A stretch of DNA of 64,000 bases from JANOMH01 sp031422295 (GCA_031422295.1 JANOQM010000035.1:1-64000); one strand, 5' to 3'. Positions 7,191-16,169 are shown, counted from the first letter of the stretch. A program made the numbers and translations. The notes: generated from the letters alone by a model not told the origin.

Positions 7191-8001
7191 GGAGATACCG
7201 TCGCAGCCGTGAATCTTCACAGATGAACGACAGATTGCCGCCATAGATCGCCCGATAACTGTCGTAAACTGCGGCACAATTCCCCTCGTCATAGTGATTG
7301 ATAATGACCAGCTTGCCAGCGGCAGCAAAGGCCACACCGCCCGCCTGATCCCACCAGCCAAGGTCGTCGCTGTAGGATTCGTACAAAACCCCGTCAAAGT
7401 TTTCGGCCCCTTCGGTCATATTCTTGGCCATGCAGCGCATACCCTGCTGATGTACGTAGTCACACAAAGCGTTGAAATAGGTTTCCCCATCGGCAATCGT
7501 CGCGCCAAAACCGTAAGTGCTGCGGTAGTCGTCATCATAGACCCAGTCCATGTTATCAAATTCGACCCAGTCAAATCCCCACGCGGCAATCCGGTCAATC
7601 CGGGCTTTCATGATGTCCAGTGCGCCATTGGTTGTCGAATTGATGAAATACTCGCCTGCCCATTGGTCCCATGGGGTGGTCACCAGATGCGGTTGCAGGG
7701 CGGCAAAATCGGTGCGCCAATCCTCGCCCGTGCCGACACTGATATAGGCGCCCACCTGATTTCCACTGGCTTTCAAGGCGGTAACAGCACCTGCCCAGTC
7801 AACGGTTTCAGTGTCGGAAAACGGATCAAGCAGAACATAGGCGTTGCTGGCATCGGTCAGAATATCGGCCAGTTGGTCGGCAACGTAGTTTTCCTGATAG
7901 GCCTGATTATAAATCGGGATCGCCCCGGTTTCCTGCGGCAGGGCAGGACCGCCGCCCATGGCTACAATCATTGCTGACATCAGATATACCTTTGTTTTCA
8001 T
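7177..8001 (-). CDS. Secreted GH114-type glycosidase (endo-alpha-1,4-polygalactosaminidase family)
   Basis: A 274-residue protein with a signal peptide (MKTKVYLMSAMIVAMGGGPA, cleavage near residue 23). The mature part has the TIM-barrel signatures of GH114/DUF297: YISVGTGEDW (about 86-95), GFDWVEFDNMDWVYD with candidate catalytic Asp149 and Asp152, a CMAKNM strand, and VLYESYSD with Glu208 as the other candidate acid/base. GH114 enzymes cut alpha-1,4-linked galactosamine polymers such as fungal galactosaminogalactan and bacterial Pel. The ribosome binding site is AAGGG eight bases before ATG. It is last in a nine-gene operon with sugar import and amino-sugar genes, which supports a role in releasing oligosaccharides outside the cytoplasm. 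Substrate is inferred. Confidence 0.75.
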   Translation of the reverse strand: MKTKVYLMSAMIVAMGGGPALPQETGAIPIYNQAYQENYVADQLADILTDASNAYVLLDPFSDTETVDWAGAVTALKASGNQVGAYISVGTGEDWRTDFAALQPHLVTTPWDQWAGEYFINSTTNGALDIMKARIDRIAAWGFDWVEFDNMDWVYDDDYRSTYGFGATIADGETYFNALCDYVHQQGMRCMAKNMTEGAENFDGVLYESYSDDLGWWDQAGGVAFAAAGKLVIINHYDEGNCAAVYDSYRAIYGGNLSFICEDSRLRRYLHFGN

Positions 8002-8017
8002 GGCTTAACCCTTTGCA

Positions 8018-8839
8018 TTATTTGAACCCGCTCATCGCGATGCCTTGGACGAAATGGCGCTGCGCCAGAAAGAACGCGATAATGATCGGTGCGACCGAGA
8101 TCAGCGAGGCCGCCATCATCAGTGTCCATTGCCCGCCATATTGGGTTTGAAACAGCGCCAGCCCCACGTTCAGCGTGGTCTTTTCCGGATCGGACGGCAG
8201 GTAGATCAGCGCCGAAAACAGGTCATTCCACGAAAACAGAAAGGCAAAGATCGCGAATGCCGCCAGTGCCGGTTTCGACAGCGGCAGATAGATCGTGAAA
8301 AAGATCCGGGCCAACGACGCGCCGTCGATCCGAGCCGCTTCGGCCAGTTCTATCGGGATAGTCATGAAATATTGGCGCATCAGAAACGTGCCAAAGGCCC
8401 CGCCCAAGAACGCAGGTGCATAAAGCGGCGCTTGGGTGCCATACAGCCCCAGCGTCTTGAAGATGATGAACTGCGGGATGACCGTGACCTGCCCCGGCAC
8501 CATCAATGTCACCAGCATCAGCACGAACAGGATATTGCGCCCCGGGAACCGCACCACGGCAAAAATGAAGGCCGCCATGGAACAGGTCAACAATTGCCCC
8601 ACCACTGAAATCAGCGCAATTTTCAGGCTGTTCCAGATCATCAGGTGAAACGGCATGATGTTGAACAGCGCCGGATAGTTTTCAAAGGTTAGGGATTGGG
8701 GGATCAGCGCCATGTCAAACTGTTCGGCCACGGGCTTCAGGCTGGTCGAGATCATCCAGACAAACGGCCCGATCATCGCCAGCGCCCCCAGCGTCAGCAC
8801 CGCAAAGGCCAGAATGTCGCCCCATGCGTTACGGGTCAT
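8018..8839 (-). CDS. Carbohydrate ABC transporter permease, MalG/UgpE type
   Basis: A 273-residue inner-membrane subunit with six predicted helices. It starts MTRNAWGDILAFAVL; the ATG at 8839 overlaps the stop of the partner permease (ATGA). The EAA loop reads ELAEAARIDGASLARIFFTI, followed by YLPLSKPALAAFAIF; it docks on the ATPase encoded at 11033-12088. The frame is open upstream into the partner gene, but no start there makes sense. It works with the permease at 8836-9720 and the binding protein at 9723-10967. Confidence 0.9.
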   Translation of the reverse strand: MTRNAWGDILAFAVLTLGALAMIGPFVWMISTSLKPVAEQFDMALIPQSLTFENYPALFNIMPFHLMIWNSLKIALISVVGQLLTCSMAAFIFAVVRFPGRNILFVLMLVTLMVPGQVTVIPQFIIFKTLGLYGTQAPLYAPAFLGGAFGTFLMRQYFMTIPIELAEAARIDGASLARIFFTIYLPLSKPALAAFAIFAFLFSWNDLFSALIYLPSDPEKTTLNVGLALFQTQYGGQWTLMMAASLISVAPIIIAFFLAQRHFVQGIAMSGFK

Positions 8840-9720
8840 CCCGTCGCCCCCCAGCGTTTCTGCATCCGGAAATAGACCGCCGTCAGCACGAAAATCATCG
8901 CCGTCAGTACGACCGCCTGTGCCGCCGCATCGCCCATCCGGAAAAACCGGAACCCGGATCGGTAGATTGAAAACACCAACGTTGGCATGGTTGAATTGCC
9001 ATTGCCGATCCGGGTCAGGATATAGATGTAGTCGAACGCCTGAAACGCATTGATCGTGGTCAGCACGGTCTGGAAAAAGATCGACGGCATCAGCGCGGGC
9101 AAGGTCACAAACCGCAGCAGTTGCCAGGTGCTGGCCCCGTCCAGCCGGGCAACTTCGTAATAATCCTTGGGGATCGCCTGAAGCCCGGCCAGAAAGATGA
9201 TCATCCCCCCGCCAATCGCGCCCCAGACGTTGACGATAACGATGGAATACAGCGCCACATCCGGCCCCAGCCAGGATACCGGATCGCCACCCACGGCCTT
9301 GATCGCCTCGTTCAGCAGCCCGCGATCTTCGGCATAAATCCATGTCCACAACAGCCCAACTGCGGTGGGCGACGACACGGTGGGCAGGAAAAACGCCATC
9401 CGGAACAGGGTCAGGCCCGGCAATTTCCGGTTCAGACCCATCGCAACCCATAGCGAGATTATAACAGTCAGGGGGACATACAGGCCCGCAAACGCCAGCG
9501 TGTTGACCAATGATTTCATGAACAGCCGGTCACCCGGCAATTCGGCATAATTGCTGAGCCCGGCCGCGGTGGGCGAGGTCAGCAAATCCCAATCGGTAAA
9601 ACTGATCCCGATGGTGGCGGCAATCGACCCCAGGGTTCCCAGTGCAAGTCCGATCAGGCTGGGCAGTAGAAATGCCAGCACCCACCATCTTTCGCGCCCC
9701 AAGGGTCGAAGGCTGCCCAT
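8836..9720 (-). CDS. Carbohydrate ABC transporter permease, MalF/UgpA type
   Basis: A 294-residue inner-membrane subunit beginning MGSLRPLGRERWWVLAFLLP with the usual six helices. The EAA motif is DYYEVARLDGASTWQLLRFV, followed by TLPALMPSIFFQ. It starts two bases after the stop of the binding-protein gene, without a clear ribosome binding site, so translation is probably coupled. It forms the channel with the permease at 8018-8839. Confidence 0.9.
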   Translation of the reverse strand: MGSLRPLGRERWWVLAFLLPSLIGLALGTLGSIAATIGISFTDWDLLTSPTAAGLSNYAELPGDRLFMKSLVNTLAFAGLYVPLTVIISLWVAMGLNRKLPGLTLFRMAFFLPTVSSPTAVGLLWTWIYAEDRGLLNEAIKAVGGDPVSWLGPDVALYSIVIVNVWGAIGGGMIIFLAGLQAIPKDYYEVARLDGASTWQLLRFVTLPALMPSIFFQTVLTTINAFQAFDYIYILTRIGNGNSTMPTLVFSIYRSGFRFFRMGDAAAQAVVLTAMIFVLTAVYFRMQKRWGATG

Positions 9721-9722
9721 AT

Positions 9723-10967
9723 TTACTGGTTCCGGGCCAACGCGTCGTCACCCGCCGCAGCCTCGGCCAGCGCATCGGCGACCGAGTAATCACCTGACCA
9801 GATCAGATACAGGCTGTCACCAACTGCCGCCGACCATTCCTCGTAGCCCCGGAACACCGGTTTCATCCGGGCATAATCGAGTGCCGCGACATAGATTGAA
9901 TGGTCAATATCGGTGGCCTGATCCAGATAGGCTGGGCTGTTGGCAACTGATTCCCGCACTGGAATTGCCAGCCCGATCTTGGCCAGTTCGGTCTGGCCCG
10001 CATCGGAAAACGCATAGCGGACAAAGGCCCACGCTGCATCGGGGTTCGGGCTGTCCTTGGCAATCACAAAGCCTGCCGAATTGACCGATGTGGCGCGGCC
10101 TGCTGGCCCCAGCGGCATCGGCGCGATGTTCCAGTTGAATGTGACTGCCGAATATTCCGGCACCGACCAATGCCCGGACACGCCCATTGCCGACACGCCC
10201 GACAGGAACCCATCCCAGCCATAGGCCGCCAATTCCTGTTCGGTCGGCATTGACCCATCGATCAGCCACATGTCGGACAGAAACTGAAACGCCGCTGTCG
10301 CCTCGGACGATCCGATCAGGGTCTGGCCATTGGCCACATCAACCACATCGCCGCCATAGGCCCAGACCAGCGCGCCCCAGAACGGCTCCATATCATAGCC
10401 GCCATCCCAGAACCCCCATTGATCCGTGCTGCCATCGCCGTCCTTGTCCAGCGTCATGGCCGCAGCGGCGGCGCGTAGATCGTCGTAAGTCCAGGTATCG
10501 GTTGGGTAGGCAACTCCGGCGGCGTCAAACATATCTTCGTTATAATACAACACGATAGTCTGGAAATCACGCGGCAGGCCATAAACGCCGTCAGCGGTGC
10601 GATACGCCTCCATGGTGATCGGATAGACGCCGTCCAACAGGGTCGGTTCAGCATCCAGATAGGGCTGCAAGTTCAGCAGCACATCGCGCGACTGCCAGTC
10701 CATGAACAGCGGCGCATCCATCGCAAAAATGTCGGGCGGGGTGCCACCGGCAATTTGCACGCGCAGTTTTTCCCAATAGCTGTCCCAGTCGGCCACTTCG
10801 ACTGTCACGTTGATATCGGGGTTTTCAGCCTCGAAACCCGCGACGATAACTTCCCATGCGGCGGCCTCTTGCGGGCTGCCCCACAGCAGATAGGTGATGT
10901 CGGTTTGCGCCAGAGCTGCGGTGCCGCACATTAGTAGGCCGGCAGTTGATAGGGTCATGATTTTCAT
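9723..10967 (-). CDS. Sugar-binding protein of ABC transporter (family 1, UgpB/MalE-like)
   Basis: A 414-residue periplasmic binding protein. The signal peptide MKIMTLSTAGLLMCGTAALA is followed by QTDITYLLWGSPQEAAAWE; inside are PDIFAMDAP, YYNEDMFDAAGVAYPTDTW and an aromatic-rich C-terminal lobe, all typical of oligosaccharide binders. The ATG at 10967 has a good GAGGAA site and gives a proper signal peptide; an upstream in-frame start adds 23 implausible residues. There are 65 bases between it and the ATPase gene, the largest gap in the operon, which may hold a processing site or internal promoter that raises its expression. Confidence 0.9.
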   Translation of the reverse strand: MKIMTLSTAGLLMCGTAALAQTDITYLLWGSPQEAAAWEVIVAGFEAENPDINVTVEVADWDSYWEKLRVQIAGGTPPDIFAMDAPLFMDWQSRDVLLNLQPYLDAEPTLLDGVYPITMEAYRTADGVYGLPRDFQTIVLYYNEDMFDAAGVAYPTDTWTYDDLRAAAAAMTLDKDGDGSTDQWGFWDGGYDMEPFWGALVWAYGGDVVDVANGQTLIGSSEATAAFQFLSDMWLIDGSMPTEQELAAYGWDGFLSGVSAMGVSGHWSVPEYSAVTFNWNIAPMPLGPAGRATSVNSAGFVIAKDSPNPDAAWAFVRYAFSDAGQTELAKIGLAIPVRESVANSPAYLDQATDIDHSIYVAALDYARMKPVFRGYEEWSAAVGDSLYLIWSGDYSVADALAEAAAGDDALARNQ

Positions 10968-11032
10968 GGCATTTCCTCTATTGTTAAAGTGTATTGGGGT
11001 CGGCAGGACATGCGTCAAGGGCCGGGCGGTGG

Positions 11033-12088
11033 TCATCCCAGTCGGACCCCGCTTGTCGCATGAAACAAATGGCTAAGGCCGGGTTTGGGGCGCAGTGCGA
11101 CAGTGTCGCCGCGACTGATCGCCGGTCGGTCAGAAAACAGCGCGTTGACTGTGGCATTGCCGATTTGCACCGCGACAAACATCGCAGTGCCGGTGCTTTC
11201 GATCAAACTGACAGTGCCGGTCAATGCGCCATGCGTGCCAGATGGAGCAAGCTCCAGATGCTCGGGGCGAATGCCGCAAAGTACCGGCCCGATAGTCCCG
11301 GAATCGACAGCCACGGTTGCGCCGTTCGACAAAATGACCTGCCCGCCATCCGCCACCCCCGGCAACAGGTTCATCGCGGGCGACCCGATGAAACCTGCGA
11401 CAAACGCATTGGCGGGTCGGTCATATAATTCCAGCGGTGGGCCGGATTGTTCCAGCCGCCCATCGCGCATCACCACAATCCGGTCGGCCATGGTCATCGC
11501 TTCGACCTGATCATGGGTTACAAAAATCGACGTGGACCCCAGCCTTTCGTGCAGCCCTCTGATCTCGGCGCGCATCTGCACCCGCAGGGCGGCATCAAGA
11601 TTTGACAGCGGCTCGTCAAACAGAAAGACCGCCGGTTGCCGGACAATCGCACGCCCCATCGCCACGCGCTGACGCTGGCCACCGGACAATTCCTTTGGCA
11701 TCCGCTCCAGATAGGGGGTCAGGCCCAGCACCTGTGCAGCCTCGGTCACCGCGCGGTCAATCGCGGCCCGTGACCCGCCCCGCAGGCGCAGCGAAAACCC
11801 CATGTTTTCGCGCACGGACATATGCGGGTACAGCGCATAGTTCTGGAACACCATCGCAATGTCGCGCAGCTTTGGCTCCACATCATTTACCACGCGGCCC
11901 GCGATAGACACGGTCCCAGAAGTGATATCCTCAAGCCCCGCAATCATCCGCAACAGCGTGGATTTGCCGCAGCCCGACGGGCCGACCAAGGCCACAAATT
12001 CCCCATCCGCCACGTCAAAGCTGACACCGGACATGGCCTGCACAGTGCCGTATTTTTTGGTCAGGTCGCGGACGGAGACCTGTGCCAT
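11033..12088 (-). CDS. Sugar ABC transporter ATP-binding protein (UgpC/MalK type)
   Basis: A 351-residue ATPase from MAQVSVRDLTKKYG. Walker A is GPSGCGKST, the Q-loop is VFQNYALYPHMS, the signature LSGGQRQRVAMGRA, Walker B AVFLFDEPLSNLD and the switch His VTHDQVEAM. The C-terminal OB-fold (TOBE) domain, about residues 235-351, has GIRPEHLEL. The ATG at 12088 sits one base after the GH4 stop (TGA-C-ATG); a start 30 bases upstream would overlap the GH4 gene and is less likely. It powers the permease pair downstream. Confidence 0.92.
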   Translation of the reverse strand: MAQVSVRDLTKKYGTVQAMSGVSFDVADGEFVALVGPSGCGKSTLLRMIAGLEDITSGTVSIAGRVVNDVEPKLRDIAMVFQNYALYPHMSVRENMGFSLRLRGGSRAAIDRAVTEAAQVLGLTPYLERMPKELSGGQRQRVAMGRAIVRQPAVFLFDEPLSNLDAALRVQMRAEIRGLHERLGSTSIFVTHDQVEAMTMADRIVVMRDGRLEQSGPPLELYDRPANAFVAGFIGSPAMNLLPGVADGGQVILSNGATVAVDSGTIGPVLCGIRPEHLELAPSGTHGALTGTVSLIESTGTAMFVAVQIGNATVNALFSDRPAISRGDTVALRPKPGLSHLFHATSGVRLG

Positions 12089-12089
12089 G

Positions 12090-13409
12090 TCAGTGATACG
12101 CAGGCAAATATTTGCCATGCGCCGTGATCAGCGCATCGCATAGGGCGCAGATTTCGTCCAAGGACAGTTCGGCGGCTGTGTGCGGGTCCAGCATGGCGGC
12201 GTGATGGATATGGTCGCGTTTGCCGGTCAGGGCGGCCAGGACCGTCATTTCCTGCACATTGATCTGGCTGCGCATGATGCCCGCCAATTGCGCGGGCACC
12301 GATCCCACGCGCACCGGCTGAATGCCATTGCGGTCGACATGGCAGGGCACCTCGACCGCCGCGTTTGCGGGCAAATTATCGATCAGGCCGTCGTTGCGCA
12401 AATTGCCGTAGATCAGATGATTGGTGCCGGTGACCATACCGTGAATAATTGCGGCGGCATATTCATTGGATTTTTCCACCGCCAGCGGCGCGTCAGTGTT
12501 TTCCAGATCGGCCCGCAACATGTGCCAATCAGCAATCTGTTCTTCACAACGGTGGATATATTCATCCAAGGGGACCTGAAACTGGTCAATCAGATCGGGT
12601 CGGTCGCGTTTGATGAACCACGGGGTATATTCGCTGAAATGCTCGCTACTTTCGGTCACGAAATGGCCGAAATGCTTCAGGACAGCAAAGCGCACCCTGT
12701 CGCCGTCAGGATACACCCCTGACGCTGCAATCTCGCGTAGACGCGGGTATAAATCTTCGACTCCTCCCCCCGGCAATCGCTTTTCAAATTTGGTGAAAAA
12801 CGACACATGATTGATGCCTGCTGAACGATAATTGATATCGGCGATATCCTCGCCCAGCACCCGCGCCAGATGGCCGGATGTTTCCTGGACCGAATGGCAC
12901 AGGCCGACATAGGCGATCTGCGGCATCGCCTCTTGCATCGCCCAGGTGATCATCGCCATCGGGTTGACATAGTTCATCATCAGCGCGCACGGGCAGATAT
13001 CGGCCATGTCGCGGGCGATATCCAGCACCACGGGAATGGTGCGCAACGCCCGGAAAATCCCGCCGATCCCTAAGGTGTCGGCGATGGTCTGGCGCAGACC
13101 GAACTGTTTGGGAATGTCGAAATCTACCACGGTCGATGGTTTATAGCCGCCAATCTGCATCATCAGAATGACGAAATCCGCCCCCTGCATGGCGTGCCGC
13201 CGATTGGTGGTGGCGCTGATTTTCAGGTCATGCAGCCCCAGTGTCGCGCCAATCCGCCGGGCCATAATCTCGGACGTGGACAGCCGTTCCGCATCAATAT
13301 CAAACAGCGCAATCTCGCTGTTGGCCAGCTCGGGGTTGGACAGCACATCGCCCAGAATATTCTGCGCGAACACTGTAGACCCGGCACCGACAAGACAGAT
13401 TTTGGCCAT
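12090..13409 (-). CDS. GH4 family NAD/Mn-dependent glycosidase (alpha-galactosidase MelA-like)
   Basis: A 439-residue cytoplasmic GH4 enzyme. Seen directly: the NAD-binding N-terminus KICLVGAGSTVFAQN (4-18), the substrate-site Asn in MMNYVNPM (Asn149), the metal Cys171 in GLCHSVQ, and the metal His201 in GINHVSFF. GH4 enzymes cleave by oxidation at C3, elimination and rehydration, using NAD and Mn. The CHS motif and overall layout resemble MelA alpha-galactosidases rather than the 6-phospho-glucosidases. In this operon the substrate could instead be an alpha-linked galactosamine oligosaccharide (inference). It lies ten bases after the SIS gene. Confidence 0.85.
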   Translation of the reverse strand: MAKICLVGAGSTVFAQNILGDVLSNPELANSEIALFDIDAERLSTSEIMARRIGATLGLHDLKISATTNRRHAMQGADFVILMMQIGGYKPSTVVDFDIPKQFGLRQTIADTLGIGGIFRALRTIPVVLDIARDMADICPCALMMNYVNPMAMITWAMQEAMPQIAYVGLCHSVQETSGHLARVLGEDIADINYRSAGINHVSFFTKFEKRLPGGGVEDLYPRLREIAASGVYPDGDRVRFAVLKHFGHFVTESSEHFSEYTPWFIKRDRPDLIDQFQVPLDEYIHRCEEQIADWHMLRADLENTDAPLAVEKSNEYAAAIIHGMVTGTNHLIYGNLRNDGLIDNLPANAAVEVPCHVDRNGIQPVRVGSVPAQLAGIMRSQINVQEMTVLAALTGKRDHIHHAAMLDPHTAAELSLDEICALCDALITAHGKYLPAYH

Positions 13410-13419
13410 AGTAGTTTCC

Positions 13420-14376
13420 TTAAGTCAGCACGACGACTTTGGTCAGGTGGCGTGGGGTTTCACTGTTTATCCCCTTAAACAGAGCCACCTTTTCGCCCAT
13501 CAATTGCAACGCAGGCAGACAGGCAAGGCTTGCGGCGGGGCCGGTCAGGCCAAGGTCAATGCGCAAATCACCGGGGCCATTGAAACCTACAACAAGCGCC
13601 CCTTTGGCCCGTAGCTCGGCGGCAAGTGCGGCCTCTTCAACGGCGGTGTCATCCGAATACAGCATGACGACCAAGGACCGATCATCGATCAGAGACACCG
13701 GGCCATGCCGGTATTCCATCGGGTGAAACGACTGGCTGTAGGACAGGCTCATTTCCTGCAATTTCAGGCAACCTTCGGTCGCAATGCCGTAATTCAGACC
13801 TGCGCCCAAATAGACGAAATGGCTACGTCCGGGCAGCAGCGCGTCGATCCCGTCGTCCAGCTGGGTCAATGCTGCTGCGGCCGCATTGGTCACGGATTCC
13901 GGCAGGTTTAGACCCGCCATTCGCAATCCGCCCAACAGCATCAGGCTGGCCGAAACTGACATCACGATCCCCTCGCGCGGGTCGGTGGGCAGGCAAATAC
14001 CGGCCTCGGCGGCAGTCAGGATTGTCGAGCGGGGTTCGCAAGAGATAGCGAGGGTTTTCCAGCCCCGCACCCGGCTGGCGTTGATCGCCTGCACCGTTTC
14101 GGTTGTTGTCCCGGATCGGGACAGGCCGATGACCAGCACGCCATCCGAATCTGCCAGATATTGTTCCGGCCGTCGCGCCCATTCGGCCCCCGTTACCGCA
14201 ATGGCGGGCTGGCCTTGGGTATTGAACGCGCAGGCCAGCGTTTGCGCCAGATAGTATGATGTGCCGCAGCCGGTAATAACAACGGTTTTGGCCCGCACCT
14301 GCGGCACAGTCTGGCGCAAGGCGTCCTGCCAATAGGGGAACTGGGCGCGGATGACGGTTTCGGTGATGGTGGGCAT
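13420..14376 (-). CDS. Double-SIS-domain sugar-phosphate isomerase/deaminase (GlmS-C/NagB-II/AgaS-like)
   Basis: A 318-residue protein with two SIS domains and no glutaminase domain. The first has ITGCGTSYYLAQ (34-45) and the phosphate loop SRSGTTTET (about 86-94); the second has HFVYLGAGLNYGIATEGCLK and the HPMEYRHGPVSLI strand of amino-sugar isomerases. Such proteins convert glucosamine-6-P or galactosamine-6-P to the ketose phosphate and ammonia. The upstream sugar kinase supplies the 6-phosphate. No deacetylase (NagA/AgaA) gene is in the operon, which fits a non-acetylated substrate. GlcN-6-P and GalN-6-P specificity cannot be separated by eye. Confidence 0.82.
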   Translation of the reverse strand: MPTITETVIRAQFPYWQDALRQTVPQVRAKTVVITGCGTSYYLAQTLACAFNTQGQPAIAVTGAEWARRPEQYLADSDGVLVIGLSRSGTTTETVQAINASRVRGWKTLAISCEPRSTILTAAEAGICLPTDPREGIVMSVSASLMLLGGLRMAGLNLPESVTNAAAAALTQLDDGIDALLPGRSHFVYLGAGLNYGIATEGCLKLQEMSLSYSQSFHPMEYRHGPVSLIDDRSLVVMLYSDDTAVEEAALAAELRAKGALVVGFNGPGDLRIDLGLTGPAASLACLPALQLMGEKVALFKGINSETPRHLTKVVVLT

Positions 14377-14377
14377 G

Positions 14378-15322
14378 TTATGCAGTCTGTGTTTGAGGGG
14401 GCAGGATAGCGGTCAGGTTAGCGGCCAGCCGCGCGATAAAAGCGTCATCGGTTGACCAGCCAGCAGATTGGGCAGCAAGCAGGACAGCTCCGCCGACGGG
14501 GGGCAATCGGGCCGGAACGGGCGGGCAGCCCATGGTATCGGTCAGGGCCCGGCACAATGTCTGGTCTTGGGTCACGCCGCCGGCAAACGACCAGATGAGC
14601 GGAGACCTGGCCCCACTTAACCGGGCGGCGGTGCGGCCAAGTTCCGCCAGCTGGTTTGCAGCGCGGTGCAACACCGCCCCAGCCTGCGGATTGCCCCTAT
14701 CAGCCAATTTAGACACTGTTTCGGCGATGACTGCAATCTGGACACGTGGGTTGATGTGGCCATAGGTCCAAGCAATCAGCCCATCCGGCGGGACCCCCAG
14801 TTGGTGCAAAATGGCCAGGGCAAAATCGGCGCATGATTGCCGCCCGTCCAGATGGCGGCTGACCAAGGTCAGCGCCTCGCGCCCGATCCAATAGGCCGAC
14901 CCTTCGTCGCCGAACACGTCGCCCCAGCCACCAACCCGAACCACGCCTGCGGGCCCCCGTGCCCAGGCCATTGACCCGGTGCCGGATAGGATCAGAACCC
15001 CGTCTTGCCCGGCCAGTGCCCCTTCGAATGCCACAGCCACATCGTTGACCACACTGCAGGCTGGACCAAACAGCGCCGTGCCAAGCTGGGTTTGGCGGGC
15101 GGACACAGCAGCGATTTCGGTGTGATAGGGCAAGCCAAGCACTGCGGCATCAACCGGGCCTATCCGGCCAGCGATGGCCTTCAGCCGCATTTCCCAATCC
15201 GGACCAGCGGTCGGATCAAGGCCAGTATCGGTAGTGTGCGCAAGGACGTCGCCAGAGCGGTTTACCACCAAGGCCATGGTTTTGGTGCCTCCGCCATCCA
15301 GCCCCAGAACCCGGCCGGTCAT
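14378..15322 (-). CDS. BadF/BadG-type amino-sugar kinase (N-acetylglucosamine kinase-like)
   Basis: A 314-residue actin-fold kinase. The ATP/phosphate motifs are LGLDGGGTKT (6-15), VNDVAVAFEGAL and LSGTGSMAW (about 110-118); the adenosine-side GWGDVFGDEGSAYWIG is the hallmark of the GlcNAc kinase branch of the BadF/BadG family. It phosphorylates an amino sugar at C6. It overlaps the DeoR gene by four bases (ATGA, 15319-15322) and is followed one base later by the SIS gene, so kinase and isomerase/deaminase are tightly co-expressed. The sugar may be GlcNAc, GlcN, GalN or GalNAc. Confidence 0.85.
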   Translation of the reverse strand: MTGRVLGLDGGGTKTMALVVNRSGDVLAHTTDTGLDPTAGPDWEMRLKAIAGRIGPVDAAVLGLPYHTEIAAVSARQTQLGTALFGPACSVVNDVAVAFEGALAGQDGVLILSGTGSMAWARGPAGVVRVGGWGDVFGDEGSAYWIGREALTLVSRHLDGRQSCADFALAILHQLGVPPDGLIAWTYGHINPRVQIAVIAETVSKLADRGNPQAGAVLHRAANQLAELGRTAARLSGARSPLIWSFAGGVTQDQTLCRALTDTMGCPPVPARLPPVGGAVLLAAQSAGWSTDDAFIARLAANLTAILPPQTQTA

Positions 15323-16089
15323 GCCCCTGCCACTCGGGTTAAACCACAGCCCAATTTGGTCAGTCTGTTTTGCCAGCTTTGGGTCAGCCGGGCATCCGTG
15401 ATGATATGACAGGCCGCCGTCAGTGGGGCGACGCGGTAGGTCAGCCGCTGGTCGAATTTATCGGAATCGGTCAGCACAACGGGTGCATCCGTGCGGCCCA
15501 GCATCCGGGTATTGATCCGGGCCTCGTGTTCATCCGCACTGTAGATATTGCCGTCAGCCGCAATCGCACCAGCACCCAGAAACAATTGGTCAAACCACAG
15601 CCGGTCCAGCGCCTCTTCGGCCAGCAGTCCCACCATCGACGCGTTTTGCGGGCGCAATGTGCCACCCAGCAAGGTGACGGTCAGTTCGGCCACCGGCATC
15701 AATATCTGTGCGACCGGCAAACAATTGGTGAAAACCCGCAACGGCATCGGGTTCAGGCGCAGCCTGCGGGCCAGTTGCAGAACCGTGGTGCCTGCGTCCA
15801 GAAACACCGCCGTATCGGGCCGCAACATCTGATAGGCAGCAGCACCAATCGCCCGCTTGGCGGGCAGATTGATCTGCTCGCGCCGCTCAAACGCCACTTC
15901 AACGCCCGATGCCTCGGCAATCCGCGCGCCACCATGACTGCGCTGAATCTGGCCTTCATCCTCAAGCACCAACAAGTCGCGCCGCACCGTGGGTTCCGAG
16001 GCACCAACAGCCTCGGCAATCTCGGCGATTGACGAATAGCCTTTGACAAATAGGTGCTGCCGGATCGCAGCGGCGCGGTCGAGTTTCAT
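15319..16089 (-). CDS. DeoR-family transcriptional regulator of the sugar operon
   Basis: A 256-residue regulator. The N-terminal winged helix reads RAAAIRQHLFVKGYSSIAEI, then EAVGASEPTVRRDLLVLEDE and the DeoR signature EGQIQRSHGGARI. The C-terminal sugar-phosphate domain (about 75-250) has VFLDAGTTVLQLARRL, VFTNCLPVAQIL and VVLTDSDKFD. Repressors of this type are released by phosphorylated sugars. The ATG at 16089 (AAGGA about 12 bases upstream) is preferred over a TTG ten codons earlier. It is the first gene of the operon, so it probably autoregulates through the palindrome at 16136-16165. Confidence 0.88.
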   Translation of the reverse strand: MKLDRAAAIRQHLFVKGYSSIAEIAEAVGASEPTVRRDLLVLEDEGQIQRSHGGARIAEASGVEVAFERREQINLPAKRAIGAAAYQMLRPDTAVFLDAGTTVLQLARRLRLNPMPLRVFTNCLPVAQILMPVAELTVTLLGGTLRPQNASMVGLLAEEALDRLWFDQLFLGAGAIAADGNIYSADEHEARINTRMLGRTDAPVVLTDSDKFDQRLTYRVAPLTAACHIITDARLTQSWQNRLTKLGCGLTRVAGA

Positions 16090-16135
16090 GGTGGCAACGT
16101 TCCTTGCAAGTAAGTTCAAAAAAGGCGCAAATATT

Positions 16136-16165
16136 ATTCATTGTCAATCATCTTTTTGACTGAAT
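16136..16165. promoter_or_regulatory. Imperfect palindrome upstream of DeoR operon (candidate operator)
   Basis: ATTCATTGTCAA faces TTTTTGACTGAAT; apart from a TT insertion the arms ATTCA-GTCAA match. The site lies 47 bases upstream of the deoR start in an AT-rich interval where the operon promoter must be. DeoR-type repressors bind such inverted repeats. This is a position-plus-symmetry argument only. Confidence 0.4.
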
Positions 16166-16169
16166 ATGA

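Noticed and set aside
8840..9451. Upstream extension of the MalG-type permease frame to about 477 codons
   Set aside because: The extension overlaps the partner permease entirely; the ATG at 8839 forms a normal ATGA junction and starts a normal permease.
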